From positions 55,700,758 through 55,764,757 of the forward strand of contig OX485805.1 of NCBI GenBank assembly GCA_950295325.1: 64,000 nucleotides of DNA. Direction: 5' to 3'. The stretch's first letter is position 1; the number at the start of each line of letters is the position of its first letter. Made by a program: the position numbers and the translations under genes. Source of the stretch: Polytrichum commune. Taxonomy: Eukaryota; Streptophyta; Polytrichopsida; Polytrichales; Polytrichaceae. Below the pieces are notes generated by a model. The model had not been told where the DNA came from. It was given only the letters and a program-made list of their open reading frames with translations, and did not search any database. Shown here in pieces: positions 23,234-33,626 of the stretch.

Positions 23234-26200
23234 TCAGTGTGTTACCTCGCCCTGGTCATGTCTCGACGATGTGGATGCCTCCACCGTCCCCGGTGCCCCA
23301 CCTCTCTCGCCACCGCCTTCTCCGCCTACGTCAGGGACCTTGTCCTGCAAAGGTTGAGCATCAGGCCCTTGTCCTAAACCAATCTCCGCATATGCATCAT
23401 GCATGGGTTCATCGATTTGGTTAGGATTAGAGGTATCACCAGGCCCTTGGAGGCCTTCAACATCTAACATGGTTGTGTCTCTTTGAGACACAAGTTCGTC
23501 AAGGGAGGACTGAGCTGCTCCGGGGTTTGGGTCGGGCGACCCAAACTGTCCTGCATCGGGGGAGGCGCCTTGGGGCACTACAGTCGAGGGTGGGTTTGGG
23601 TCGGTCGACCCAAACATCCTGGGATCGTCCGGCTGGTGAGGGGGCGCCATCACTATGGGGGGCCGTAGTGGTGGAGGGCCCAGCGGGGAGGAGGCTCCAG
23701 ATATGCGCCAGATGTTAGGATCGTCCACTTGTTGGACCGGCGCGTACGGAACATGGGCCGGCCGCATCATGTGCTGGAAGCTGAATGACCCTTGCGACAC
23801 TGGGTGCTGAGGGATGCTCTGCGCTGGGAAACCGGGGGGCAAGTGCGGAAACGAGCTGGACGGAGCCACCACCAATCCTTGCGCCCACATCCCTTGTATG
23901 ACTTGCGATATCAAGTCGGCGCTGGATGGAGGTTGGGCCATCGCCCTTAGTCTTTCTTGTTCCAAGAGGAGAGCCCTCAGCTCTGCGACCTCGTTCCGCA
24001 CGGAGGGTTCTTCCGCGGCAGCCTTCTGCAAGCGGACGCGCTGCTCCTCGTCTCTACGCATCTTCTCGTTGGCTTCCTCCACAGTGAGGACCTCGGGTTT
24101 CACCCTAACCATGCCTGCGAACGCTGTCGGGGAGGGGGGATCCGATCTGAGCCGTTTGGCGAGCTCAATGTCGTCGTCATCCTCGCTGCTAATGGCAATG
24201 GTCTCCTCCAATGCGTAATCGCCATAGAGCTTCTTTCCCTTTAACTTCCTCCTCTCCCGGAACGTGGCAGTCGCGTCCCTGGAGTACATGTCCCTCGCAT
24301 CGTCCACCGTAAGGACGGGCATCATCTTACTCTGCGGGGTTGCCACACGCATAGCCTTCTTCCTCTGAGGGGCTTCAGATTCTTGCGTGAATCCCGTTGC
24401 CCCTTCCTCCACATCCCCCTCCTTTTCCTCCTCTCCGTGTTCTTCTTCTTCCTCCTCCTCTTCCACCTCTCCACCTCCTGTACGGGACGGATTGCCCGGA
24501 TGCAACCCGACTAGAGGTTCGGGTAATTGGGTTGTTTCCCTCATCGCAATTTCTTCCGGGTTGATCCGCCTCGCCCTATCAAGAGGGTTCTCACCCCCCT
24601 CAACAACCTCGTCCATGTAGCTTCCCGGGATCCAATCGAGGATATCCATCTTCTTTGCCAGCGATTTCTGCGTCCTGTAAAATTGCAGATCGCCATCCTC
24701 TATGTACGAGTAGATGTTCAACCCCAACATCTACACAATCCAAGTTATATAGAAATTAGAATGTGCAAGACAAAAACCAAGACCAAAAACAATATCTAGT
24801 TTGGATCGACCGACCCAAACCAAGAGAGAGCCTAGTTTGGGTCGACCGACCCAAACCAAGAGAGAGACTAGTTTGGGTCGACCGACCCAAACTGCGCAAG
24901 AGCTAAATAATGTAACTTACCATGGCAGCATAGAGGGGTTTTGAGCCCCCGAACACGTTGAAGATACAGTCCCCTCTCCTAGTCAGCGTCCTCAGCATCC
25001 GCATGTAGAATTCCATCCGCAGCTCATCTGCAGGATAGTTTGCGTATTTGGCCTCGTCGTATAGGCATTTGCTGGAACCTAACCCATCTGGAACTTGGAA
25101 GAGCTTGTCCATCCGGGATATAGGGTGGTTTGGCACCTTCAACAACTCCGCTTTGTACACGAAGTACAAACACAGGACGTTGACGACCTTGGTCTTCTTG
25201 TCCTTCAATGACGTGTAGGCCCCCTCCGCCGGTGCGGCGATGTAGTGAGACTTGGAGACTGCATACTCCGGCTGCAATTTCCGGACAAGGTCGTACACCT
25301 GCTCCGCCCTCCTATCCTCGACTATCCATAGCCAGACATCAATCTCCCTGAACTTAGGACTCGCATAATCGACGAACTTAGATAGGAAGGGGTCGTAAAA
25401 CAGTGTGCTCATCGTACCCTCAAATGAGCTTCCAGGAATGTTCCTGAAATCTATCATTCCGAATGGGAAACGCCCCCCTGCTTTCGTCCTTATCGCCATT
25501 CTGGCGTCTTGACCTAGCCAGCCCTGAATTTTCAAAGGTGACAAGGTGACAAGGTTGAAGTAAGCGTCCCCTTCAAACTGGACAATCTTCTTCTCCTTGA
25601 TGAAGTTCGAGAACGCACGCGCTGTGTGATCTGGAAGCGCCCGGTTCTTCCCACCCTTCACCATCTTGGCCCGCAAGAAGTCATCCCCCGCTTCCCTTAT
25701 TAGAGCCGCCATGGAGGCACTGGTGAACTTATATTCAGCTTTGAATGCTCTCCAGTTAGCCTCATGAACCTCGCCGTCCACGACAATATTCTTCTCCGGC
25801 AGCAATTTATGCAGCTCCTGCACTATAGTTGTCTTCTTTTTCCTATTCTCCGTCCATTCCTTCATGGTGTAGCATGAAGGGACGAAGGATTTGGGCTTTA
25901 AGAAGACAATCTTCGGGTGCACCCAGCACCTTTTCGCCGTGGGCGTGAAATGCAGGATGTGCGCCGCCGCCTTCTCCATCTCCGTCTCGAAAAGGCCTTG
26001 AAGAGTTCTAAAGAACTCTCTCACGAGAGGCTTCATTTGTTTGAAGCGCGTGGTTTGGTTGAAGAAAATTCCTGTGTCCGGGTCGATGAGCTCACCCGTC
26101 TCATGCTTCTCAAATACACTATTCCACTTCACCCAAACGGAGTCGGATGCTGTGATTAAATAAATCTCCCCTCTAAGCTCGTTGTATTTCTTCTGTTTGT

Positions 26201-28130
26201 GACTAACATTATCAATGGAGGAGAATTTATTTATCATTTGGTATTTGAAGTCCTGCATGTGATCAAAACAATCATTTGAATGCATGTTAGATATGAACAT
26301 GTGATTTCCAAAACATATCATGACCAGTATCTGCACCAAGAGTTTGGGTCGATCAACCCAAACTAAAAAACATGACTGCAACAAGAGTTTGGGTCGATCG
26401 ACCCAAACTAAAAAAACATGACTGCAACAAAGTACACAAATAAAGCTGCAAAAGGAGTTTGGGTCGATCGACCCAAACAATACTCACCTCCCACTTGGGA
26501 TTCTTGTCCTTCGCATTCTCCCTCTCCTTGGGAGGCCTACCGTAGAACTCCCACACCTCCCGCGAGGCCATGATATTCCTTATCCAGGAAGCTTGGTAGG
26601 CCATTTTCTTATTCCCCATGTTAAAGTAACGGAAGATGTCGCTCAGTCGGGTCTCATCGTCAGACCACACCACCAGTGCCTTCCACACCTTCAACTTCTC
26701 CTTCTGATGGTTGGGATCGTCCCACTCAGTCATCAGTTGGATTTTCTTGGAAGCCTCAACGCTGTGTTGGCCGTCTATGAGCCAAAAATCGCCTTTCTGA
26801 ATTGTCGCCCACATTTCAGGGGTAGGCATTTTCTTCAGTCCCTGGGGCATCACTACAATGGTTTGCCTGTCGTCTTTGAATTGTTCGCTAACGATCTGCG
26901 CGATTATCCAATCGACGTAGGCGTCTTCTTTTGCCCGGACACATTTTTCTGGTGGCGCGAGATGACACTGACTGATGTTCACGTCGAATTTGAAATCCCT
27001 GCCCATGAAAAAGCAATGGGAGCACTTGGTCGTGAAATTGTTCACAATTTTTTGGATCTCCCCTGCATCCACTTCCTGCCCTGGCTTCGGCATGCGCAAT
27101 TCTGGAGAGACTGGCTCGTCAGTCATCACAGATGACTCTCTCGCCCTCTTGGAGGGAGTTGTTTGGCGGCTGCCAGAAGGCGTAGGAATCTGGCTATCCG
27201 CCGGTGTCTCCGATGGAGTGGTTCGTCTTGAGCTAGGCGGGACTGGTTGCGGCACCCTCACCGATTGAGGCCTTGACGACCCTGCACCTTCCTCAGTGGG
27301 TACCTTCCGCCTGACGGCTTGCTGAGACTTCGTTTTGCTCTGCAGGGCTTTGTTGAGCACGCTGATTGCATGCTTTAGTTTCGTAAACCGGCTCGAGACC
27401 TTTGTGTTCGATGTACTGGCATCGATGAAAATTGTCTCGGGTTTGATTACGTCAGGTTCGACACATGACTCCCTTGCATATGTAGCGTCAAAGGGTTCGA
27501 CGAACTGGTGCAGAAACATATGAGCATTCTGCACAGCGCTATTTTCAAGGATGACGTCTGCGTAGTCTCCAAAAGACTGGACCGACGCCACCTCCCATCC
27601 CGTAAGAGTCGCCCAGGTATGTTTTTCCACGGTCCCTACTTTGACAACGAATATCAGTTTGTAAATGGAGGTTTTTACTACTTGAATTGACCAGGCGAGG
27701 ACAAGCCCGTCCTTAGGGACATATGAGTCATCCTGAGGTGTTTCGTGCTCCTGCCATAACACGTTTGGCGCAAGCATGAACCACCTTTCTCCTGGTCTTT
27801 TCTTTGGGGCCATCTGCAAAGAAAGAAGCAAGGATGTTAGTTTCGGTCGTTCGACCCAAACTTCTTCACAATAGATTAGATGTCACGTGATGGAAGGGAA
27901 ATGTAATGCATCAACGCATTTATTTTTGGATTGTGTCTTGTTATTTTAGAACTTCATTTATATGTTTATATGGTATTTCGTTATCTTGGGTGGATTTGCG
28001 TTTTATATTGTCATCAAGGATTTCTTGAAAAGTTTATACTGTAGAGGTTGCGTTTGGGTCGACCGACCCAAACAGCAGGATGTGCTTTGGGTCGATCGAC
28101 CCAAACAACAGGCTGTGTTTGGGTCGTCTC
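23205..28130. repeat. Palindrome TTTGGGTCG-NN-CGACCCAAA scattered through gene F locus
   Basis: Copies lie at about 23205 (past the stop) and at about 23527 and 23588 (in exon 3, read in frame as FGSxDPN). Three are in intron 2 (about 24802, 24838 and 24870) and three in intron 1 (about 26342, 26388 and 26458). Others lie at about 27841 (5' side, degenerate), 28049, 28087 and 28108. The central dinucleotide varies (GT, AC, AT) while the nine-base arms are kept, as expected for a binding or modification site under constraint or for serial insertion of one sequence. Confidence 0.9.
23234..27813 (-). CDS. ParB/Srx-like domain fused to DNA-methyltransferase-like domain (gene F)
   Basis: Three exons join in phase 0: 27813-26488, 26252-24921 and 24730-23234 (GTGAGT and GTAAGT donors, TGCAG and TGTAG acceptors), about 1384 residues. 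A Ser/Pro-rich stretch (about 190-260) precedes a ParB/Srx-like domain (about 270-420): KFDVNISQ, then IVVMPQG, then WLIDGQHSVEAS at 344-355. This matches the family's GxxRxxA loop except that Arg is Ser. Exon 2 ends as a beta-class amino-methyltransferase: a motif-IV-like FRNIP (D710 to P715), and motif I NVFGGSK (about 874-880), with the acidic E897/D898 following in exon 3. DPPY is not conserved, so activity is uncertain. Exon 3 adds acidic, helical and Pro-rich regions. Both introns, the last exon and the flanks carry TTTGGGTCG/CGACCCAAA palindromes. Domain names rest on motif order and not on a database search. Confidence 0.7.
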
Positions 28131-29500
28131 CCCAAACTGTTCTATTTTAATATAGTTTTTTAAACTTGGCAAGTAGCATATACAATGCTTATGCATTGTG
28201 TATGCTACAACATTGTCAATTAAGAAACACATATTGGAACCCCTTGAAAAACAATACCTTTGCTGAGGGTTTCTGTTGTAGTCGTTGCAGATGGTTGCTT
28301 TTGAACAAGTGCTCTTCTTCGACTAAGACAAAATCAATGAATTCCTATTCGCAGACACGCTAAAACTCACAAACAACTACCAGAGATTTCAAACCTTTCT
28401 TGAATCTCTCAATAAACCCACAATCTCTCACACAACTCTTGAGTCTCTTCAGAATCACTCAAACAACAATTGTAACTCTCAAACAACAACTGAGTCTGTT
28501 AAAACAACAACTGAATCTCTCAAAACAATAACTAAATCTCTGAAATCACTTTTGTATCACTTTTGTATCATTTTTGTATCTGTTATAGAACTTCCTAATC
28601 TGACAAGCACTCACAAGCACTCACATGCACTCATTCGCACTTCGAACTCTCGCAAGCACTGCCTAAAGCTCACACAGAATGTTGGAAAACCCTTCAACAA
28701 TCTGGAAAACACTTCAACAATGCTATATATTGCAACACTAGTGCAATCTCCCGCTACAGCAAGAGAAGGGAGGGAAGGAGAAGAAAAAAGGGTGGAGAAG
28801 GAATGTAAAGAAAAACGCCACCCTGAATCGCCACGGCGCTTCAGGAGAGGCGGCGCTTCCACAAGAGGCGCGGAGCGAAAGGTTGGCGGGAGAGAGAGAG
28901 AGAAAGGAGGAGAATGCTTGGCGGCTGGGGTTTTGTTACCCTCGGGAATTGGCCCCCAACCGCGCGAATAGGGTGCCAACGTGATTAGGGCAGCAACGGG
29001 AATAGGGTTACGGGGAACCCTAACTCCCATCCCTCTAAGGAGTAAACCCTTAGCGGGTAGTACAATTTTGAATAGACTTTGGAGTAGCCTAAGGTATACA
29101 TCAAATGAGGTATTCTAAAAAACTAAACCATTTATACAACTAATACATCTTTACAACGCAACTTTATGCTAACACTAATACTTAATTCCTACTTACATGA
29201 CACCATTAACTAAATTTTCCAAACAAGTTGAAGTCATTGGTTTCTCGTTTGTTTGAGCACGTTAGAAAAAAAATACAATTACGTGCCAAATACAATAGAC
29301 TTTACCATTGATGCCAACAACTCACACAATATGCAATGAATTAAAAATACAATCCCCACCCCCCAACATGAAATTCGGAAATTGAGGATATTTGAATGTG
29401 GAGCCTAAATGAATACCTTCCCCAAGTGCATATTGTGAGGGTTTGGAATTGCATGATCTTTATTTCAAAATGCTAACATGCTCAAGTTTTATAGGGTATC
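27814..29500. other. Upstream region of gene F, no further gene
   Basis: This is the 5' side of the minus-strand ParB-methyltransferase gene. Copies of the palindrome lie nearest the gene. At 28370-28540 an ACTCTCAAACAACAACTGAG-like motif is repeated several times. A minus-strand TATATAG at about 28723-28729 is the best promoter candidate; a 5' untranslated intron would be needed to explain the distance to the ATG. The rest (29030-29500) is AT-rich and shows nothing I can name. Confidence 0.4.
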
Positions 29501-29509
29501 CCCTAGATA

Positions 29510-30300
29510 TTCACTTTGATGAATCACATAGTCGCCAATAAACCATGGATCGTGATATATGTACTTGGAATGTGATATAAAAGCAAATCGGAGAACCACA
29601 ACATCATATGAAGCCCTTCAAGCAATCATGTTGTTATTGAAGGTTCGCTCCAAGTATATTAGATAATGGCGCAAGACAAACTTGATATTGTTTGTATATG
29701 GAGGTAGCACTGAACAACTACAAGATTTGGGGTTTAGGGTTTAGGGTTTAGGAGTCAGGGTTATAACATATTAATCTATCCAATATTAACGTACAACATT
29801 GACTTATTGGTGAGAAGAGTCTTATAGGAAGGTTATAATAAAGATGATGTTGAGTATGTTAAGTTGTTATTTGGGACGTTTAAACGTGATATACTAATTG
29901 GTCTTGTGTTTATTCAAATAGCATTTCATGTTGTGGATGTTATTTGGACTTAGGGGTCTAACTTTGGATGTTTTGCTCCCTTTGATGAATCACATAGTCG
30001 CCAATAAACGTAAATCGGTTAAGCACAACATCAAATGAACCCATGCAAGCAATCGTGTTGTTGTTCATTGTTCCCTCCACGTATATTAGATAATGGAGAA
30101 AGATATAACAAATGTTGTTTGTATATTAAGAAGAGTCTAATAGGAAGGTTATAGTGACCACAATGTTGATCATGTGAATATGTTATTTGGAACGTCTAAA
30201 CATGATATACTAATTGGTGTATGGTTTAGTCAATACGTATAATTTCATGTAGTGGATGTTAGAAGGGTTTAGGGTTCAACTTTGGATGTTTTGTTCACAC
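29510..30300. repeat. Diverged tandem duplication, unit about 320-470 bp
   Basis: A block containing GATGAATCACATAGTCGCCA, then TATATTAGATAATGG, then a segment around GATATACTAATTGGT and AACTTTGGATGTTTTG, occurs at about 29515-29975 and again at about 29980-30296 with substitutions and deletions. The first copy carries TTTAGGG repeats near 29738. No coding content. Confidence 0.75.
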
Positions 30301-30394
30301 ACATTAGTAAGCTTGAAGTGAACTTGAGGATGGATTCAATTAGCATGGAAATATTGAACTAAAAAGCGACATTGGTAGTTAGTAGCCCCTTATC

Positions 30395-30920
30395 GACGTC
30401 CACATACATTCGTCATTGCCACACTTGCATGCGAGAGAAGAGGACAATATTGTAGGGTTTAGGGTTTAGGGATGACAACATATTATATATAAAAGCTCTT
30501 GTCACTTGCATTGTTGCAAATTCAGATTTGGAACAATAAATGAACTTTGTCATGACATAATTTGATTTCAAAATTAATAATTCCCCTTGCGAGGATCTTC
30601 ATAACCACTTTAACTATTGTATTTAGTGACTCTTACCATAAGGCGTTACACAATGTTTAGACTTCTTTTGTCTACATATTGGTTAATGCCATACCGTAAT
30701 GTTTGAGTTAAAGTAGATCAATATCATCATTTAATATGTATATGATGCATTAGGGTGACATTGTAGAAGTTTTTGTTTGATCCATATATTAATTTGAGAC
30801 TAGAGAAAGTCACAATTTAACGAATATAGTGTTACATACATTTATCATTGCCACACTTCCATGCGAGATAATAGAGCAATGTTCTAGGGTTTAGGGTTTA
30901 GGGGAGACAAATAAATAATT
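30395..30920. repeat. Two copies of a TTTAGGG-containing module around the right CACTA end
   Basis: CATTGCCACACTT(G/C)CATGCGAGA followed by a short spacer and TAGGGTTTAGGGTTTAGGG occurs at about 30414-30474 and again at about 30848-30902. The second copy begins a few bases after the inverted CACTA terminus at 30831, so the terminus lies between two related modules. These are interstitial telomere-type repeats and not a chromosome end. Confidence 0.65.
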
Positions 30921-31600
30921 TTATTCATCATGACAATGGCCTCAAGCCTTGGAAACTCTCTCATAATTGCAGCCTCCAAATGGCCCCAACCCCACCGAAA
31001 TAGGTTTGCACTTGAAAGCATTGAATGGAGTTGTGGTTGGGTATACATATTGGTTAAAATATACCGTTGTGACACTTGAAAAAATTAATGTGGCCGCCAC
31101 CCTTCCTCCCAATGTCGTATGTCATATACACACAAAACCAAAAAAAGATTAAATATCATAGACTAAGTCATATGACGGCTGGGGTATGAGAGGGGCATTG
31201 AAAGATGCGCATTTTCTACAATAAACAGAAAACGGGGAATTCTGTCAGGAGGTTTGAAATAACAAGGCGGGAAAGGCATCCAATGAGGAAGTCGGGCAAG
31301 TGGAGGTGGATAGTATAAAGGGGCGCACCCCCCAAAAGTTGGTTCTTTTTTGCTCTTCTCCCACTCCTGAATTCGTAGAGAGAACTCTTAGTCGGAGCTG
31401 TACTTCGAGGTTCGTTCACGCTGCTGTTCATGAGGACCTATCCACAGCATGCAAGTCCGCAGTGAACTTTGCAATGAGCTGAAATTCCACACACCTCTCA
31501 ATATCCGCTGCATTATACGCCGCATTATACGCCGTATAATACGCTGTATTATACGTCGGTTGACACTAGTGTTGGCGGGTTCCAGTCTGACCCTTGTGAG
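30921..31600. other. Intergenic DNA, no gene supported
   Basis: Only short unconvincing frames are present. Near 31505-31560 an ATTATACGCCG-type motif is repeated in both orientations, forming a small imperfect hairpin just before the palindrome array begins. Confidence 0.5.
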
Positions 31601-31965
31601 GTTTGGGTCGGTCGACCCAAACCCCTCCAGTAGTGTGGGCGGGTTCTAGTCTCACCCTTCTGAGGTTTGGGTCGGTCGACCCAAACCCTTTCACTAGTGT
31701 TGGGGGAGTCTACTCTGACCCTTCTGAGGTTTGGGTCGGTCGACCCAAACCCCTTCACTAGTGTTGGGGGGGGGGGTCTACTCTGACCATTGTAAGGTTT
31801 GGGTCGGTCGACCCAAACCCCTTCACTAGTGTTGGGGGGAGTCTACTCTGACCCTAGTGAGGTTTGGGTCGGTCGACCCAAACCCCTTCACTAGTGTTGG
31901 GGGGGGGTCTACTCTGACCCTTGTGAGGTTTGGGTCGGTCGACCCAAACCCTTTCACCAGTGTTG
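31601..31965. repeat. TTTGGGTCGGTCGACCCAAA array, left block
   Basis: Six palindromes (first at 31602-31621, then about 31666, 31729, 31797, 31863 and 31929) are spaced 62-68 bp apart. The spacer contains CACTAGTGTTGGGGG and CTACTCTGACCCTT. It is the same palindrome as in gene F, about 3.5-4 kb away. Confidence 0.93.
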
Positions 31966-32912
31966 TCTATCGCGACGTCATGACGGGGTCGTGCCGTCAT
32001 GACGCGTCGTGTCGGGTCGGACCCCTCCGTCACGACACAATAGGCTCCTCGTAGGGTCAAACTAGGGTCAACCTAGTAGGGTGGGTAAAATACTTACCTT
32101 CTTGCCAAGGTGGTGTCCTATGTGGCAAAAAATGCCGACGTGGATGTGCATATTTCCCTTGGCATGTAAACCATTTTGCCATTGTGTTTACCATTTTGTT
32201 AAAATCAAAGTAATAAAATATTACTAAGGAGGGTGTAGGTCGGACGGGGGAGAGGGTCGGACGGGGGGAACGGGTGGGGAGCGCGGGCGGACGTGTGGGA
32301 ACGCCGGGGAACATGGGGTCGGATGGGGGTGAGGGTCGGATGGGGGTGAGGGTCGGGCGGGGGGAAGGGTCGGACGGGGGGGAGGACGGGAAGGTAAGTG
32401 GGAACCGGGGGGGGGGGGCGGACAGGGGGGAACGCGGGGAGCGTGTGGGAACGTGGGGAGCGGGGGATGGGAGCGGGTTTAGGAGGTTTGGATAGGACGG
32501 GATGGATGGGAACGGGATTAGGGGAACGGGGGAGGGGAACGGGAGGGAGGACGGGGGGTCGGACGGGAAAAGGGAGGACGGGGGGGTCGGACGGGAGGGA
32601 ACGTAGGGAACGGGTTAGGGAACATGTTAATGGGCTAAGGGAGCGGGGTTAGGGTACGGGGAACGGGGGCGGACGGGCGCTAGTAATTTTATTCCCCACT
32701 TTACCTCTACTTTGCTGACATGTCATCACACGTGGACATCGTAACTCCTACGTGTCCGCAATGGGGTAATGTAAATACACAAAAAATTCGGTAAAATTCA
32801 AGTCCGGCAGGATAAAGACATCATCCGTCATAATGTCGTGACGGATACGTGTCGTGACGGCACGACATTATGTCGGGATTACCCTCCGTCACGACACAAT
32901 AGACAACCCTGC
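31966..32912. mobile_element. Small non-autonomous element with TIRs, nested in the palindrome array
   Basis: The left end GTTGTCTATCGCGACGTCAT is faced by an inverted right end reading GTTGTCTATTGTGTCGTGAC. Internally it holds GTCGTGACGG-type inverted repeats near both ends and a strongly G-rich core (32230-32690, GGACGGGGG and GGGAACGGG runs) with no gene. The flanks CCTTTCACCAGT and CCTTTCACTAGT come from the array unit and may include an imperfect target duplication of about 9-12 bp, as for MULE-type insertions. Confidence 0.65.
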
Positions 32913-32929
32913 CTTTCACTAGTGTTGGG

Positions 32930-33475
32930 GGGGGTCTACTCTGACCCTTCTGAGGTTTGGGTCGGTCGACCCAAACCCCTTCACTAGTGTTGGGGGGGGT
33001 CTACTCTGACCCTTCTGAGGTTTGGGTCGGTCGACCCAAACCCCTACCCCACTGTGGGCGTTTATCGTAAAACCTTTCAGAAGGTTTGGGTCGGTCGACC
33101 CAAACTTTTTCGCACATCGTGAACGAATTGTTAATGGCCCTTACCCAAGGTACCTAGAAGGTTTGGACGGACAGAGTAGGAACCTTATCCCATCATATGT
33201 AATGTTTGGGTCGAGCGACCCAAACCTCATCCTAGTGTGGGTGGATTTACACTGTGAAAGTTTGGGTCGACCAACCCAAACCCTTTCCGAGTGTGGGTGG
33301 GTTTACCCTGTGAAAGTTTGGGTCGGTCGACCCAAACCCCTTCCCCAGTTTCGGCGGTTGTAGTTGACCATGACAAGGATTGGGTCGGTCGACCCAAAAT
33401 TTTCCCCACAGCGTGATGGAATTCTAAATGGCCCTCAACCCATCATTGTACAAGGTTTGAGTCGGTTGACCGGAA
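32930..33475. repeat. TTTGGGTCGGTCGACCCAAA array, right block
   Basis: About eight palindromes lie at roughly 32957, 33019, 33086, 33207, 33261, 33318, 33378 and 33456, increasingly degenerate towards the right. The last reads TTTGAGTCGGTTGACCGGAA. The first two units match the left block, confirming that the array was continuous before the nested element inserted. Confidence 0.9.
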
Positions 33476-33626
33476 CCGGACGACACTTGTATGTGAGCGT
33501 AGAGCGGAGAGCGGAGATTTGGAGAGCGGAGAGCGTAGAGGAAATAAAAATAGTAAACTTGTCAGACTAAAATTAGGATATTCCAAAATAGCCAAGAATA
33601 TACCAAGAATATTCCAGAATTTGACT
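33476..33626 (+). repeat. Isolated terminus of the window-edge repeat family
   Basis: GTGAGCGTAGAGCGGAGAGC near 33492, with a few preceding bases (ACACTTGTAT), matches the termini at about 112 and 62890. It is followed by different AT-rich sequence with ATTCCA/AATATACCAAGAATA repeats, so only the edge is present, joined directly to a truncated LTR-A element. Confidence 0.55.

Larger units (their letters stand above)
20500..30831. mobile_element. Candidate CACTA-ended element carrying cargo genes
   Basis: The left end reads CACTATATTCGTTAATTTGA (20500). The right end, inverted, reads CACTATATTCGTTAAATTGT (from 30831 leftwards), and the similarity continues in patches through GACTTT and a GTCTCAAA-like segment. 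CACTA termini are typical of the En/Spm (CMC) superfamily. The adjacent triplets (TAA on the left, TTA on the right) do not form a matching 3-bp duplication, so the two ends may belong to different insertions or have mutated. No transposase was found inside; it holds three minus-strand genes. The nearest transposase gene lies just outside, at 14.7-17.8 kb. Confidence 0.45.

Noticed and set aside
23234-27813. Recent bacterial contamination or a prophage carrying ParB and a methylase
   Set aside because: The gene has GT-AG introns, eukaryotic-like linkers and flanks of plant-type repeats, so it is part of the nuclear sequence whatever its ultimate origin.
28552-29030. 139-codon frames on both strands
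   Set aside because: Low-complexity purine-rich DNA in the upstream region of gene F; both strands open, no homology.
32274-32652. Gly/Arg-rich frames in the G-rich core
   Set aside because: Composition alone (GGACGGGGG runs) keeps the frames open; no other coding evidence.
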